Shown here: positions 49,218 to 57,526 of the stretch, one piece after another
Layout: the number at the start of each line of letters is the position of its first letter
How positions within the stretch are numbered: the first letter of the stretch is position 1
Source: Candidatus Saccharimonadota bacterium
Lineage (GTDB): Bacteria > Patescibacteriota > Saccharimonadia > Saccharimonadales > Saccharimonadaceae
Length of the DNA stretch: 64,000 nucleotides
NCBI GenBank assembly: GCA_017480035.1
Contig: JAFVBJ010000003.1
Location: 186,001 to 250,000, forward strand
Direction: 5' to 3'
Notes under the pieces: model-generated
The model's database searches: none
What the model saw: only the letters and a program-made list of their open reading frames with translations
What the model was told of the DNA's origin: nothing
Made by a program: the position numbers and the translations under genes

Positions 49218-50168
49218 ATGGAAGATTTCTTCAAAGTTAATCCAGATAATTTAACTATGTCGACCAAATCGCTCCAAAAAATCTTAAAAGAGCGTGGCTG
49301 GACGGCTGATTTTTTGCGTGGCACGCATCAATACGTTTTCGCAAAACGAAAAGACGGCAAAGTTTTCAAAATTGCTGGCACCGCGCCAGAAATGACGAGC
49401 CTTTTTGCTGGCCGCATCGCCGACGACAAGCTCGTTACTTATGAACTTCTGAAAAATGCCGGCGTCAAACAAGCTGAAAGTGCAGTTGCAACTGCCGCTT
49501 CGATTTCATATTTGTTGGAAAAATATGGCAAAATCGTCGTAAAGCCAATCGACGGCGCTCATGGCAACGGCATTACAACGAACTTGACTGACTTTGAATC
49601 CGCGATGGCAGCAGTTGAAACCGCCAAAAAATTCTCGCCTTCCGGTATGATGATGGCGCAAGAACAACTTGATTTTACCGGTTTTGAAACTCGCGTAATT
49701 TGCATTAACTACGAATTCGTTGAGGCTCTTTCGCGCATCCCAGCACACGTCACTGGTGACGGCGAGCACACTGTCTCCGAACTTATTGATCTTGAAAACA
49801 ACACGATTCGTACCGAAGCTTACAAATCAAATCTCGCTTTTATTTACCGCGATTATGCCGAAAAATACATGGAAGAAGTCGGAAATAGGGACTATGTTCC
49901 GCAAAAATCCGAAAAAGTTCAAGTGATTAAAATGTGCAATATTGGTCGCGGTGGCACCGTCGAAGACGAAACTGACACTTTCCCACTCGAGAAAAAAGCT
50001 CTTGCTGAAAAAATCGCCAAAACTCTCGACCTTCCGGTCGTCGGCATCGATTTCTTTGGCGACTATGTGCTCGAAGTGAATGCTTCGCCGTCGCTTTATT
50101 ATCCGCTTGATGGTCCGCGCGCCGATTTTGGCGTGGAAAAATTGGTTGATTTTTTGGAGCAAGCATGA
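49218..50168 (+). CDS. ATP-grasp ligase family protein
   Basis: 316 residues from the leaderless ATG at 49218. IVVKPIDGAHGNGITTNL is the ATP-grasp lysine and Gly-rich loop, MMAQEQLDFTGFETRVICINYEFVEALSRIPAHVTGDGEHTVSELI resembles the cyanophycin synthetase/GshF type of ATP-grasp (R...V, P-A-x-V-x-G-D-G), and VVGIDFFGDYVLEVNASPSLYYP holds the metal-binding Asp and Asn. It would join a carboxylate to an amine with ATP, for example adding amino acids to a peptide or glycan. The substrate is unknown. It overlaps the NUDIX gene by 4 bases. Confidence 0.82.
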   Translation: MEDFFKVNPDNLTMSTKSLQKILKERGWTADFLRGTHQYVFAKRKDGKVFKIAGTAPEMTSLFAGRIADDKLVTYELLKNAGVKQAESAVATAASISYLLEKYGKIVVKPIDGAHGNGITTNLTDFESAMAAVETAKKFSPSGMMMAQEQLDFTGFETRVICINYEFVEALSRIPAHVTGDGEHTVSELIDLENNTIRTEAYKSNLAFIYRDYAEKYMEEVGNRDYVPQKSEKVQVIKMCNIGRGGTVEDETDTFPLEKKALAEKIAKTLDLPVVGIDFFGDYVLEVNASPSLYYPLDGPRADFGVEKLVDFLEQA

Positions 50169-50557
50169 AAAACGAAAAAGCCTGCGGTGCAGTAATTGAA
50201 AACGACGGGAAAATCCTCCTAATTTTTCAGAACAATGGTTTCTGGGGATTTCCAAAAGGCCATGTCGAAAAAAACGAAACTGAAGCCGAAACCGCCGTTC
50301 GCGAAGTTTTTGAAGAAACCGGACTTTGGATTGCACTAGACGAAAAAAATCGTTTTGAATTTTCTTATGACATCAAGGATAAAAATATCCATAAAACTGT
50401 CGTGCTTTTCACGGCAAAAGTCGTCGACGACTCAAAATTCAAAAAACAGGACGACGAAATCGCCGAAATGAGATGGGTTGAAAAGGAGAAAGTTGAAACG
50501 CTCCTAACTTACGATGATTGGAAGGCTGTCTGGCGAAAAATCCAGAATGTGATATAA
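50165..50557 (+). CDS. NUDIX hydrolase
   Basis: 130 residues. A complete Nudix box is present: GFPKGHVEKNETEAETAVREVFEETGL (G-x5-E-x7-REUxEExGU). The flanking sequence AVIENDGKILLIFQ is typical of the MutT/ApaH-like group, and the motif suits diadenosine-polyphosphate or nucleotide substrates. It overlaps the ATP-grasp gene, so the two may act in one pathway or simply share an mRNA. Confidence 0.92.
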   Translation: MKNEKACGAVIENDGKILLIFQNNGFWGFPKGHVEKNETEAETAVREVFEETGLWIALDEKNRFEFSYDIKDKNIHKTVVLFTAKVVDDSKFKKQDDEIAEMRWVEKEKVETLLTYDDWKAVWRKIQNVI

Positions 50558-50558
50558 T
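50550..50558 (+). promoter_or_regulatory. Extended -10 promoter of the HD gene
   Basis: TGA-TATAAT at the NUDIX stop, 10 nt before the ATG at 50569. Confidence 0.5.
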
Positions 50559-50568
50559 CATAAAAGTT

Positions 50569-51015
50569 ATGGAAAAAACCAAAGCTTTCCAGGAAATTAC
50601 CGGAAGCGACAAATATCAACGCACAAAAGAGTTAAGACAACACGGCAACGTGACGGTTTTTGAACATTCGCTTGCAGTCGCAGAAACCAGCTTGAAAATA
50701 TCTAAAAAACTTCATATTAAAGTTAACGAAGAATCGATGGTAAAAGTTGCCTTGCTCCACGATTATTTTCTCTACGATTGGCACGACAAAAACCATCCAA
50801 AGATGCATGGTTTTCGTCATGCCACTTTTGCCGCTGATAACGCTATGCGTGATTTTGGCCTGACCGACAAAGAATATAGAGCAATTCGTTCGCACATGTT
50901 CCCGCTCAATCTCAGAATCCCGACCAGCCGCGAAGCTTTCATTTTAACTCTCGCCGACAAATATTGCGCCACCAGTGAAACTTTGAAAACTCGCAGGAAA
51001 CGCCGCACAGCGTAA
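50569..51015 (+). CDS. HD-domain phosphohydrolase
   Basis: 148 residues from the ATG placed 10 nt after TATAAT. The HD metal motif is spread as VFEHSLAVAETSLKI (His), VALLHDYFLYDW (His-Asp), GFRHATFAADNAM and LADKYCATSE (Asp). It is a single-domain uncharacterised HD protein (YfbR/YqeK-like size); a nucleotide substrate is likely for the fold but unproven. It is convergent with the glycyl-radical-like gene, with the stops side by side. Confidence 0.85.
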   Translation: MEKTKAFQEITGSDKYQRTKELRQHGNVTVFEHSLAVAETSLKISKKLHIKVNEESMVKVALLHDYFLYDWHDKNHPKMHGFRHATFAADNAMRDFGLTDKEYRAIRSHMFPLNLRIPTSREAFILTLADKYCATSETLKTRRKRRTA

Positions 51016-51468
51016 TTACTCATTAATTCCGTGGCCAACGTACGCTACATTTTGCGCTAGTGCTTGGTCTTGGAGTCTTGCCGCGCGCACTAAATCGTCC
51101 ACACATGAATTAACTGAATGTTTAACGCGGACAGCTTCCTCCGCTTTTTTGCCGTCATTCCAACGTTCGAGCGAACCGACGAGATAACCCGTGATTCGGC
51201 GCAATCTCTCAAAACGATTTTCCGAAAAATATTCACTGTGTGAGTTAAAATATTCCTCTGCTTTTTCTTCGCTCCCGTTTTTCATAATCAAAGAGACGCC
51301 GAGTTCAACTAGAACTGAAACGTGCATATTCTCATATTGGTCAACCGTCTCGAGTGCAGCTTTGATTTCTGCATCAGAAATTTTCGCATATTTATTCAAA
51401 GATTTTTTGAAACGAGCAAAGTCGAATTTTTCTGCATCTTCTGGTCTAAAATAAATAATATTTTTCAT
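51016..51468 (-). CDS. Stand-alone protein resembling the glycyl-radical tail of class III ribonucleotide reductase
   Basis: 150 residues. Residues 88-118, RLRRITGYLVGSLERWNDGK and then KAEEAVRVKHS, follow the pattern of the NrdD C-terminus (R-x-x-G-Y-L ... G-K-x-x-E-x-x-x-R-V-K-H), in which the Gly (here Gly94) carries the radical. The NrdD catalytic barrel and its zinc-binding Cys pairs are absent. The N-terminal 85 residues are helical and unfamiliar (FRPEDAEKFDFARFKKSLNKY...), and 33 residues follow the tail. The promoter holds two NrdR boxes, which independently links it to ribonucleotide reduction. Possible roles are a spare radical domain like GrcA/YfiD, or a regulatory or degenerate relative. 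AAGGAT lies about 7 nt before the ATG. Confidence 0.6.
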   Translation of the reverse strand: MKNIIYFRPEDAEKFDFARFKKSLNKYAKISDAEIKAALETVDQYENMHVSVLVELGVSLIMKNGSEEKAEEYFNSHSEYFSENRFERLRRITGYLVGSLERWNDGKKAEEAVRVKHSVNSCVDDLVRAARLQDQALAQNVAYVGHGINE

Positions 51469-51512
51469 TTTTTATCCTTCAAATATAAATTTTTTAAGCT
51501 ATTATGCTTATG

Positions 51513-51568
51513 ATTATAAATCCCATATATAGTGTTTGTCAATAGTAAAATAACACTATATATAGCGT
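51513..51568. promoter_or_regulatory. Pair of NrdR boxes at divergent promoters
   Basis: Box 1 (51520-51535, ATCCCATATATAGTGT) matches ACACTATATATAGTGT at 13 of 16 positions and fills the spacer between the minus-strand -35 (TTGACA, 51537-51542) and -10 (TATAAT, 51513-51518). Box 2 (51553-51568, ACACTATATATAGCGT) matches at 15 of 16. Starts are 33 bp apart, three helical turns, as in known NrdR operators. Box 2 lies just upstream of the plus-strand -35. Confidence 0.75.
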
Positions 51569-51576
51569 TTTTGCTA

Positions 51577-51605
51577 TTTACAAACATAATCGCTTTATGT
51601 ATAAT
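51577..51605 (+). promoter_or_regulatory. Promoter of the formate/nitrite-type channel gene
   Basis: TTTACA (51577-51582), 17-bp spacer, TATAAT (51600-51605). The leader has GAGAGG about 6 nt before the ATG at 51636. Its upstream edge adjoins NrdR box 2. Confidence 0.65.
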
Positions 51606-51635
51606 AGCCAATATCATAACAAAAAGAGAGGTCAT

Positions 51636-52238
51636 ATGAAAAAGAAAGAAAAGATTCGTTTGAAAGAATTAATTAATAAAAGTATTGGTGCCGCATTTCT
51701 GATTTCGCTCGGAAATTTCGCCCTTCTAAAACTCGGAAATCCACTCGGCCCTATCATTTTTGCTTTTGGCCTGCTTGGCGTTTGCTATCTCGGCCAAAAT
51801 CTTTTCACCGGAAAATGCGGCTTTCTTTTTGCGGACAAAATCAAACCTCTCGACCTCACAATTATTCTAATTATGAATATGCTCGCAGGATATTTAATCG
51901 GACTTTTATATTCCACGACTGACCCAACAATCATCGATGCCGCCGCTCAAAAAATTGCATCCTGGGATTTTTCGTTTGCTTTCTTCTTGAAGTCACTTTT
52001 CTGTGGCGCAATCATGTACCTTGCTGTCAAAATGTACAAAAACGGCACTCCGCTCGGCATAATTTTTGGTGTGCCGCTTTTTATTTTTTGCGGTTTCCAA
52101 CACTGTGTCGCCAACATCGTCACGCTTGGTGTTGCCACAACTTTTAGTCTAACTATTTTCCTCTGCATTATCGGCAATTTTCTCGGCTCTATTATTACTT
52201 GGTATTTCACAAAAGATTTTGAAACGAAAAAACGTTAA
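51636..52238 (+). CDS. Formate/nitrite transporter (FNT) family membrane protein
   Basis: 200 residues, six TM helices, shorter than most FNT channels (about 260-280). GAAFLISLGNFALLKLG near the start, YLGQNLFTGKCGFL at the first half-helix (compare the LFT/ELFT motif of FocA) and FCGFQHCVANIVTLG at the central-His half-helix (compare GFEHxxAN) support the family. FNT channels are pentamers that pass formate, nitrite or hydrosulfide. The neighbouring RNR-like gene and NrdR boxes make formate, the reductant of one class of NrdD, the most interesting candidate. The start follows GAGAGG at the expected spacing. Confidence 0.7.
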   Translation: MKKKEKIRLKELINKSIGAAFLISLGNFALLKLGNPLGPIIFAFGLLGVCYLGQNLFTGKCGFLFADKIKPLDLTIILIMNMLAGYLIGLLYSTTDPTIIDAAAQKIASWDFSFAFFLKSLFCGAIMYLAVKMYKNGTPLGIIFGVPLFIFCGFQHCVANIVTLGVATTFSLTIFLCIIGNFLGSIITWYFTKDFETKKR

Positions 52239-52300
52239 AATATTTTTAACTTTCTTTTAAGTTTCGCGCGCGATAATGGAATGAAAGAAAGGTAAAAATA

Positions 52301-53818
52301 ATGTTTAAAAATATGCTAAAAAGGAGCTGGCTTTCTATCAAGCGTAAAGTTGGCCGCACCGTGATACTAACGTTAATATTTTTCATGATGGCGAACCTCG
52401 TTCTTGCAGCATTTATTATTAAATCTGCGGTTTCCGCCCAAATGAATTACGCCAAATCAACCCTTGGTGGTACCGTCACCATCCAACCGGATATGGAAAC
52501 GATTCGTGAGAATCAAAAATCCGAGATGGAAAAAGGCGCAAATCCTGGCGAGATGTTTAAGGAAATGAATCGTCCGAGTGTTAGTGTTGAAACTGCGAAT
52601 GAAATCGCCACAACTTATACTGACTACATTAAAGATTATTCATACGAAGTTTCCACTTCCGCTAACAGCAACAGCCTTGAAATAGTCGAGACGAAAGGCG
52701 GCTCAAATCGTATGGGCGGCGGCTTCCCGAGTGGCCAAAATTTCAATTCTTCTGACACCGCTCTCGACACCGATATCACAATTTCTGGTATAAATGCGTA
52801 TGCTTATATTAGCGGCGTCAAAAATGAAACTATTTCAATCAAAGAGGGAACTTATTTCGACGAAGGTTCGACTGATTCTGTCATGGTTTCATATGAATTT
52901 GCTGAACTTAATTCGTTGAGTGTTGGAGACACAATCAAACTAAAAAATGCCTATACTGAAAAAGAAATTTCGCTGACCATTATTGGCATTTATGATAGTT
53001 CCGAAGAACGCGCCGATGCTAATACTATGTATATGAACACCGAAACTGCCGCAAAATTCTTGAGTGAAGATGATTATAACAGCGGCAACTACGATGTCGA
53101 TAATGTCAGTTTCTATATGACAAATTCCGACAATGCTGAAGAATTTGTCAATAAAATCAATGATGAATTTTCTGAACTTTCCGAAAACAATTTAAAGGTC
53201 GCTGTCGACACTTCTGAATATGATAGCATTTCCAGCTCCATCGAATCGGTTGGTGGTTTTGCAAACACTATTCTCATCATCGTGATTGTTGCCGCTATTA
53301 TCATCGTCACACTCATCGTCACAATTAACGTAAAAGACCGTCGCTATGAAATTGGTGTTTTGATGTCGCTTGGTGCTGACAAGAAAAATGTCATTGGCCA
53401 AATTGCTGCAGAGCTTCTCATGGTCGGAACTCTCGGTTTTGCACTTGCTAGTGTCACCGGAACTGTCTTTGCAGGTGCGCTTGGCGGAGCGATTGTCGAC
53501 AGCCAAACTACATCTTCAAACGAACAATCCGAAAAGAATTTTGGCCGCCCAGGTGCCGGAATGAGTGTGCCGAACCAACCAAGCAACAATTCACGTAGTT
53601 CGAAAAAATCTGAATCTTCTGAAGGAGCGCCAAACATGAAAGAAGCGATGCAAGCTGGTCGCGAAAACAAGAAAATTGAGTTGAATATTAACGCTGAGCC
53701 GCTCGATTATCTCCTTCTCTTTGTGACTGGATATATCGTAATTATCCTTGCACTCATCGTCCCGTCCGTCAGTATCATGCGCTATCAACCAAAAGAAATC
53801 TTAGCAGGAAAGGAATAA
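52301..53818 (+). CDS. ABC transporter permease of the MacB/FtsX type
   Basis: 505 residues. TM1 is near 21-43; a large exported domain (about 44-320) is followed by TM2 near 323-345, the DRRYEIGVLMSLGADKKNVIGQIAAELLMVG coupling motif typical of FtsX/MacB, TM3 near 365-390, a Ser/Asn/Gly-rich insert (about 400-455) and TM4 near 465-490. The long insert between TM3 and TM4, predicted extracytoplasmic, is unusual. With the ATPase downstream it forms an exporter or mechanotransmitter for a peptide or lipoprotein. AAAGG precedes the ATG. Confidence 0.9.
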   Translation: MFKNMLKRSWLSIKRKVGRTVILTLIFFMMANLVLAAFIIKSAVSAQMNYAKSTLGGTVTIQPDMETIRENQKSEMEKGANPGEMFKEMNRPSVSVETANEIATTYTDYIKDYSYEVSTSANSNSLEIVETKGGSNRMGGGFPSGQNFNSSDTALDTDITISGINAYAYISGVKNETISIKEGTYFDEGSTDSVMVSYEFAELNSLSVGDTIKLKNAYTEKEISLTIIGIYDSSEERADANTMYMNTETAAKFLSEDDYNSGNYDVDNVSFYMTNSDNAEEFVNKINDEFSELSENNLKVAVDTSEYDSISSSIESVGGFANTILIIVIVAAIIIVTLIVTINVKDRRYEIGVLMSLGADKKNVIGQIAAELLMVGTLGFALASVTGTVFAGALGGAIVDSQTTSSNEQSEKNFGRPGAGMSVPNQPSNNSRSSKKSESSEGAPNMKEAMQAGRENKKIELNINAEPLDYLLLFVTGYIVIILALIVPSVSIMRYQPKEILAGKE

Positions 53819-53819
53819 T

Positions 53820-54479
53820 ATGAACGCGAAGAAAAATACTTTAACGATTGAGAATCTTTCATATAGTTATCAAAATGGTGAACGCACTCAAAAAGTTTTA
53901 GATAACATCAATGCAAAATTCGAAGCCGGAAAAATCTATGCTATCGTCGGAGAATCCGGCTCCGGCAAAACCACTTTCTTAAGTCTCATTTCCGCGCTCG
54001 ACAAACTCCAAGACGGCGATGTAAAATACAATGAAAAAAGTTTGAAGAAAATTACCGGCCAAGAATTTCGTTTGAAATACGTCAACATCGTTTTCCAAAG
54101 CTACAATTTGATTAAATATATGACCGCTGCCGAAAACGTTGAAGTTGCTTCCGACTTTGACAATCGCAAAGTCGACCCAAACAAATATCTCGAAAAAGTT
54201 GGAATTACCGCCGAAGAGGGAAGAAGGCTCATCGGAAAACTTTCCGGCGGCCAACAACAACGTGTTGCGATTGCTCGTGCACTTGCGTCGAATTCTCCAA
54301 TCATCATGGCTGACGAGCCGACTGGAAACCTCGACGAAGATACTGAAGAAAAAATCATCGAAATCTTCCGCGACCTTGCCCATAAAGACGATAAAATTGT
54401 CATCATCGTCACTCACTCACGTCAAGTCGCAAAGAAAGCCGATCAAGTCTTGACCCTCCGTCGTGGTAAACTGAGCTAA
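53820..54479 (+). CDS. ABC transporter ATPase (MacB/LolD type)
   Basis: 219 residues. Walker [20 protein letters not shown], signature [32 protein letters not shown] with Walker B and D-loop, and H-loop VTHSRQ. All catalytic residues are intact, unlike the ATPase at 58450-59094. The ribosome binding site AAGGAA lies in the end of the permease gene one base away. It energises the permease upstream. Confidence 0.95.
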   Translation: MNAKKNTLTIENLSYSYQNGERTQKVLDNINAKFEAGKIYAIVGESGSGKTTFLSLISALDKLQDGDVKYNEKSLKKITGQEFRLKYVNIVFQSYNLIKYMTAAENVEVASDFDNRKVDPNKYLEKVGITAEEGRRLIGKLSGGQQQRVAIARALASNSPIIMADEPTGNLDEDTEEKIIEIFRDLAHKDDKIVIIVTHSRQVAKKADQVLTLRRGKLS

Positions 54480-54483
54480 TCTG

Positions 54484-54492
54484 TGCTATAAT
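54484..54492 (+). promoter_or_regulatory. Extended -10 promoter of ychF
   Basis: TGC-TATAAT ends 7 nt before the ATG at 54500; leaderless type. Confidence 0.6.
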
Positions 54493-54499
54493 AACAGAT

Positions 54500-55495
54500 A
54501 TGAATTTGAAAATTGGAATCGTTGGACTTCCAAATGTTGGAAAATCAACGTTGTTTAATGCACTCACTAATGCCGGCGCACTTGCCGCAAATTATCCTTT
54601 TGCCACTATCGAGCCAAATGTCGGCATAGTTCCTGTTCCGGATGAGCGTCTTGACGTTCTCGCAAAAATGTATGAAACTGAAAAAGTTGTTCCCGCGACC
54701 GTCGAATTTGTCGACATCGCTGGTCTCGTCGCTGGCGCAAGTAAAGGTGAAGGTCTTGGCAATAAATTCCTCGCCCATATTCGCGAGTGTCAAGCAATTT
54801 GTCATGTCGTCCGTGCGTTTGTGAATGATGACATCGTTCGTGCCGACCAAAAAGTTGAAACTGATATTTTAGCGCAAGCTAAGGACGATATAGACATCAT
54901 CAATCTTGAACTCCAACTTGCCGATGATGAGACAAAAGAAAAAATCGCAGCGAAGCGCAAAAAAGATCCGGCGGATGAAAATATTCCATACTTGACCGAA
55001 AAACCTGTGATTTATATGTTCAATGTCGATGAAAACGGCCTGACTGACGAAAATCTTAAAGCAAAACTTCGTGAAATAGTTGCGCCAAATGAGGCGATTT
55101 TTGTGAACGCTAAACTCGAAGAAGAAATGTCCGACATGACGCGCAGCGAACGCAAAGAATTTTTGTCTAGCTATGGCGTTGAAGAAGATGCGCTCGGCGA
55201 ACTCATTAAGGCTGCATATAACACACTCGGTCTCCAAAGTTTCTTAACCGCCGGAAAAAAAGAGTGCCGTGCTTGGACTATCAAAAAAGGTGCAACTGCC
55301 CCAGAAGCCGCCGGCACAATTCATACTGATTTTGAACGCGGATTTATCGCAGCTGAAGTAATAAAATACGATGATTTAGTTGAATTAGGCTCTGAGCAGA
55401 ACGTCAAAGCTGCTGGAAAATTGGCAACTGTCGGAAAAACGTATATAATGGAAGAAGGCGACGTTGTTGAGTTTAAATTCAACGTCTCAAAATAA
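54500..55495 (+). CDS. ychF: Ribosome-associated ATPase YchF (OLA1 family)
   Basis: 331 residues, about 30 fewer than most YchF because the helical domain is shortened. KIGIVGLPNVGKSTLFNALTNAGALAANYPFATIEPN gives the P-loop and switch I, VEFVDIAGLVAGASKGEGLGNKFLAHIRE the G3 region, YMFNVDENG the unusual G4, and the C-terminal TGS-like part reads FLTAGKKECRAWTIKKGATAPEAAGTIHTDFERGFIAAEV. It hydrolyses ATP and associates with ribosomes; control by oxidative stress is known in the family. Confidence 0.96.
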   Translation: MNLKIGIVGLPNVGKSTLFNALTNAGALAANYPFATIEPNVGIVPVPDERLDVLAKMYETEKVVPATVEFVDIAGLVAGASKGEGLGNKFLAHIRECQAICHVVRAFVNDDIVRADQKVETDILAQAKDDIDIINLELQLADDETKEKIAAKRKKDPADENIPYLTEKPVIYMFNVDENGLTDENLKAKLREIVAPNEAIFVNAKLEEEMSDMTRSERKEFLSSYGVEEDALGELIKAAYNTLGLQSFLTAGKKECRAWTIKKGATAPEAAGTIHTDFERGFIAAEVIKYDDLVELGSEQNVKAAGKLATVGKTYIMEEGDVVEFKFNVSK

Positions 55496-55507
55496 TAAAA
55501 GGGTATC

Positions 55508-56335
55508 ATGGAAATAGATTTTCAAGCATTTATCGATAGCATCAGCCTTGAGCAAGTTATACGCCCATTAGTTTATATTGCAGTGGCTGTGATATTTTAT
55601 ATGATTTTAAGTAAAATCATCGGGCTTTTCTTTGAACGAAATAAAGATAAGCTAATCGAAAAGCAGATGAACCGTATTATCACCTTGAAAGCAATGACGA
55701 TGAGCATTATAAAATATATTATTGTTTTTGCCGTCATCCTTGCAATCATGGCAAACTATGGTATTGACGTAACCAGCCTTCTTGCCGGACTTGGCATCGC
55801 TGGTGCAATTCTTGGTCTTGCCTTCCAAGATTTCGTGAAAGATATTATCGCTGGTTTTTCAATTATCACCGAGAACCAATATGAAGTAGGCGATCTGATT
55901 GAAGTTGGAGGTTTCAAAGGACGCGTCACTGCGGTCGGCTTGAAGACTACTCGAATTCGAAACTATCGCGGCAAAGTCAAAATCATTAGCAACCGCAATA
56001 TTTCTGAACTTATCAACTGGTCTCGCCACGATACACTCGCTGAGGTCATTGTCTCGGCAAGCTACGAAAACGATCCTGACAAAGTCGAAGATGTCCTAAA
56101 TAAAGTCAAAGCTGAACTCGATGGTTCAATGGAACAAATGACTGGCGAAATCAAGATTTTTCCGGTTACTGGCTTGAACGAATCAAGCATTAGCTATACT
56201 ATCCAATGCGCTTGCAAATCATATAAGCATTTTGCTGTCCAACGTGCCATCCGTCGCGAAGTCTATAAAGCCTTCAAAGCCAATAAAATTAAGATTCCAT
56301 ACCCGCAGCTCGAGGTTCACAACTCTTCCAAATAA
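55508..56335 (+). CDS. mscS: Small-conductance mechanosensitive channel (MscS family)
   Basis: 275 residues, the size of E. coli MscS. TM1 near 18-40, TM2 near 60-82 and the pore helix TM3 (SLLAGLGIAGAILGLAFQDFVKDIIAGFSII, Ala/Gly-rich) are followed by the beta domain (YEVGDLIEVGGFKGRVTAVGLKTTRIRNYRGKVKIISN) and C-terminal alpha/beta domain. It opens when membrane tension rises and protects against osmotic shock. It follows ychF by 12 nt and is probably cotranscribed. Confidence 0.95.
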   Translation: MEIDFQAFIDSISLEQVIRPLVYIAVAVIFYMILSKIIGLFFERNKDKLIEKQMNRIITLKAMTMSIIKYIIVFAVILAIMANYGIDVTSLLAGLGIAGAILGLAFQDFVKDIIAGFSIITENQYEVGDLIEVGGFKGRVTAVGLKTTRIRNYRGKVKIISNRNISELINWSRHDTLAEVIVSASYENDPDKVEDVLNKVKAELDGSMEQMTGEIKIFPVTGLNESSISYTIQCACKSYKHFAVQRAIRREVYKAFKANKIKIPYPQLEVHNSSK

Positions 56336-56345
56336 CAGGGAATTG

Positions 56346-56354
56346 TGGTATAAT
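56346..56354 (+). promoter_or_regulatory. Extended -10 promoter of the 32-residue gene
   Basis: TGG-TATAAT, about 22 nt before the ATG at 56377, with AAAGGA between. Confidence 0.55.
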
Positions 56355-56376
56355 AAAGAAAAGTTAAAGGAAAAAT

Positions 56377-56475
56377 ATGTCAAAATCAAAGAATTTGAAA
56401 GCTAAGATTGTCGTCGCAAAGCTTGGACGCAACAACAACCACAAGCATAGCGCAAAACGCAAACATAACGGCTAA
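56377..56475 (+). CDS. Very small basic protein (32 residues)
   Basis: The product is strongly basic, with Lys, Arg, His and Asn predominating: it opens MSKSKNLKAKIVVAKLG and ends NHKHSAKRKHNG. It has its own extended -10 promoter, an AAAGGA ribosome binding site and an intrinsic terminator starting 2 nt after the stop, which together argue that it is real. Size and charge suit an rRNA-binding small ribosomal protein or a nucleic-acid-associated peptide; I cannot name a family. Confidence 0.65.
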   Translation: MSKSKNLKAKIVVAKLGRNNNHKHSAKRKHNG

Positions 56476-56476
56476 A

Positions 56477-56503
56477 AAATCTCCGAGTAATCGGAGATTT
56501 CTC
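56477..56503 (+). terminator. Intrinsic terminator of the 32-residue gene
   Basis: AATCTCCGA / TCGGAGATT hairpin (56479-56499) with A-run before and TTCTCTT after. Confidence 0.8.
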
Positions 56504-56511
56504 TTGTAAAG

Positions 56512-56520
56512 TGCTATAAT
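56512..56520 (+). promoter_or_regulatory. Extended -10 promoter
   Basis: TGC-TATAAT ends 6 nt before the ATG at 56527; leaderless type. Confidence 0.6.
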
Positions 56521-56526
56521 ATGCTT

Positions 56527-57525
56527 ATGGAAGATAATACTATTAATAATAATATCATTGGCGAAGCCGTAACTGGAATTTATCGCAAACAAACACTTGA
56601 AAAAATCAAAAACATTAAAGGGCTTATCCAAAAAGTGATCATTTGGGCTTTAGTTGGCGGTGCAATTTGTGGCGCTCTCCTCATCGTCCTAGTAGGTACT
56701 GGCGGAGGTGAAGTTCTAGGTAAATTTATGGGCACCCTCTTCATTCTCGCTGGTGCTGCTCTTGTCAGTCTCATCGACTTTAACAAAATCGAGAGTAAAA
56801 TTTCTTCGGTCCAAGTTTTTGCAACCATCGGTGTTGTTGCAAACATCCTTTGGATGCTGCTCTGGATTCTCGCGCTTTGGGGGCTTTTCGATATTTGGTC
56901 GTATGGCACTTCTACGTCAAGATACTATTCAAGTATCGTCGGTTATTCTCCGCTCGGTTTGCTCACTATGATTTCAACATATCTTTCTTCACTCGGATTT
57001 TTCGGCGCACTCACACTTGGCATTTACGAAGGAGAGAAAAAATCGACCATCCGTCCTTTGAAAATTACAGCGATTTCTTGTCTTGTTTACGTTGAATTTC
57101 ATGCTATTATCAATCTTTTCACCCAATTTTCGAGTGACGGCTCGTCATCATCAACTACATCTATATTAATTGAACGTTTTAATGTTCTGGCAGCTTTTGC
57201 TGGCTTCGTCTGGTTTGTCACAGCTCTGGTGGCATATTTCCTTGGTAGAAATGAACAAGCGAGCGTCGAGATGAAAGCAAAGAAAGAAAAAGATGACGCT
57301 CAACAGAAGATTTTGGAACAGGCCGCCGCAAATATTGCCGCCATGCAAGTTGCTCCAGCTGCACCATCAGCTCCAAAAACCGACATAGAACTTCGTGCCG
57401 AAATCGAAGAAAAAGTTCGCCGTGAGATGATTGAAAAAGAAGTTCGCGCTAAGCTCGAAAAAGAAATGGCTGAAAAAGCTGCTACTCCGGCCGCCGAAGC
57501 TCCAGTCGAGCCAAAAAACGAATAA
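56527..57525 (+). CDS. Unidentified membrane protein with charged coiled-coil tail
   Basis: About 332 residues. The start is taken at 56527, 6 nt after TATAAT; another in-frame ATG at 56521 is too close. TM helices fall near 38-60, 66-85, 97-120, 135-160, 170-190 and 215-240. The C-terminal 90 residues are a highly charged helix (EKVRREMIEKEVRAKLEKEMAEKAA) ending in an Ala/Pro/Glu stretch. No enzyme motif is visible. It converges on the degenerate FtsX-like gene with one base between the stops. Confidence 0.75.
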   Translation: MEDNTINNNIIGEAVTGIYRKQTLEKIKNIKGLIQKVIIWALVGGAICGALLIVLVGTGGGEVLGKFMGTLFILAGAALVSLIDFNKIESKISSVQVFATIGVVANILWMLLWILALWGLFDIWSYGTSTSRYYSSIVGYSPLGLLTMISTYLSSLGFFGALTLGIYEGEKKSTIRPLKITAISCLVYVEFHAIINLFTQFSSDGSSSSTTSILIERFNVLAAFAGFVWFVTALVAYFLGRNEQASVEMKAKKEKDDAQQKILEQAAANIAAMQVAPAAPSAPKTDIELRAEIEEKVRREMIEKEVRAKLEKEMAEKAATPAAEAPVEPKNE

Positions 57526-57526
57526 T

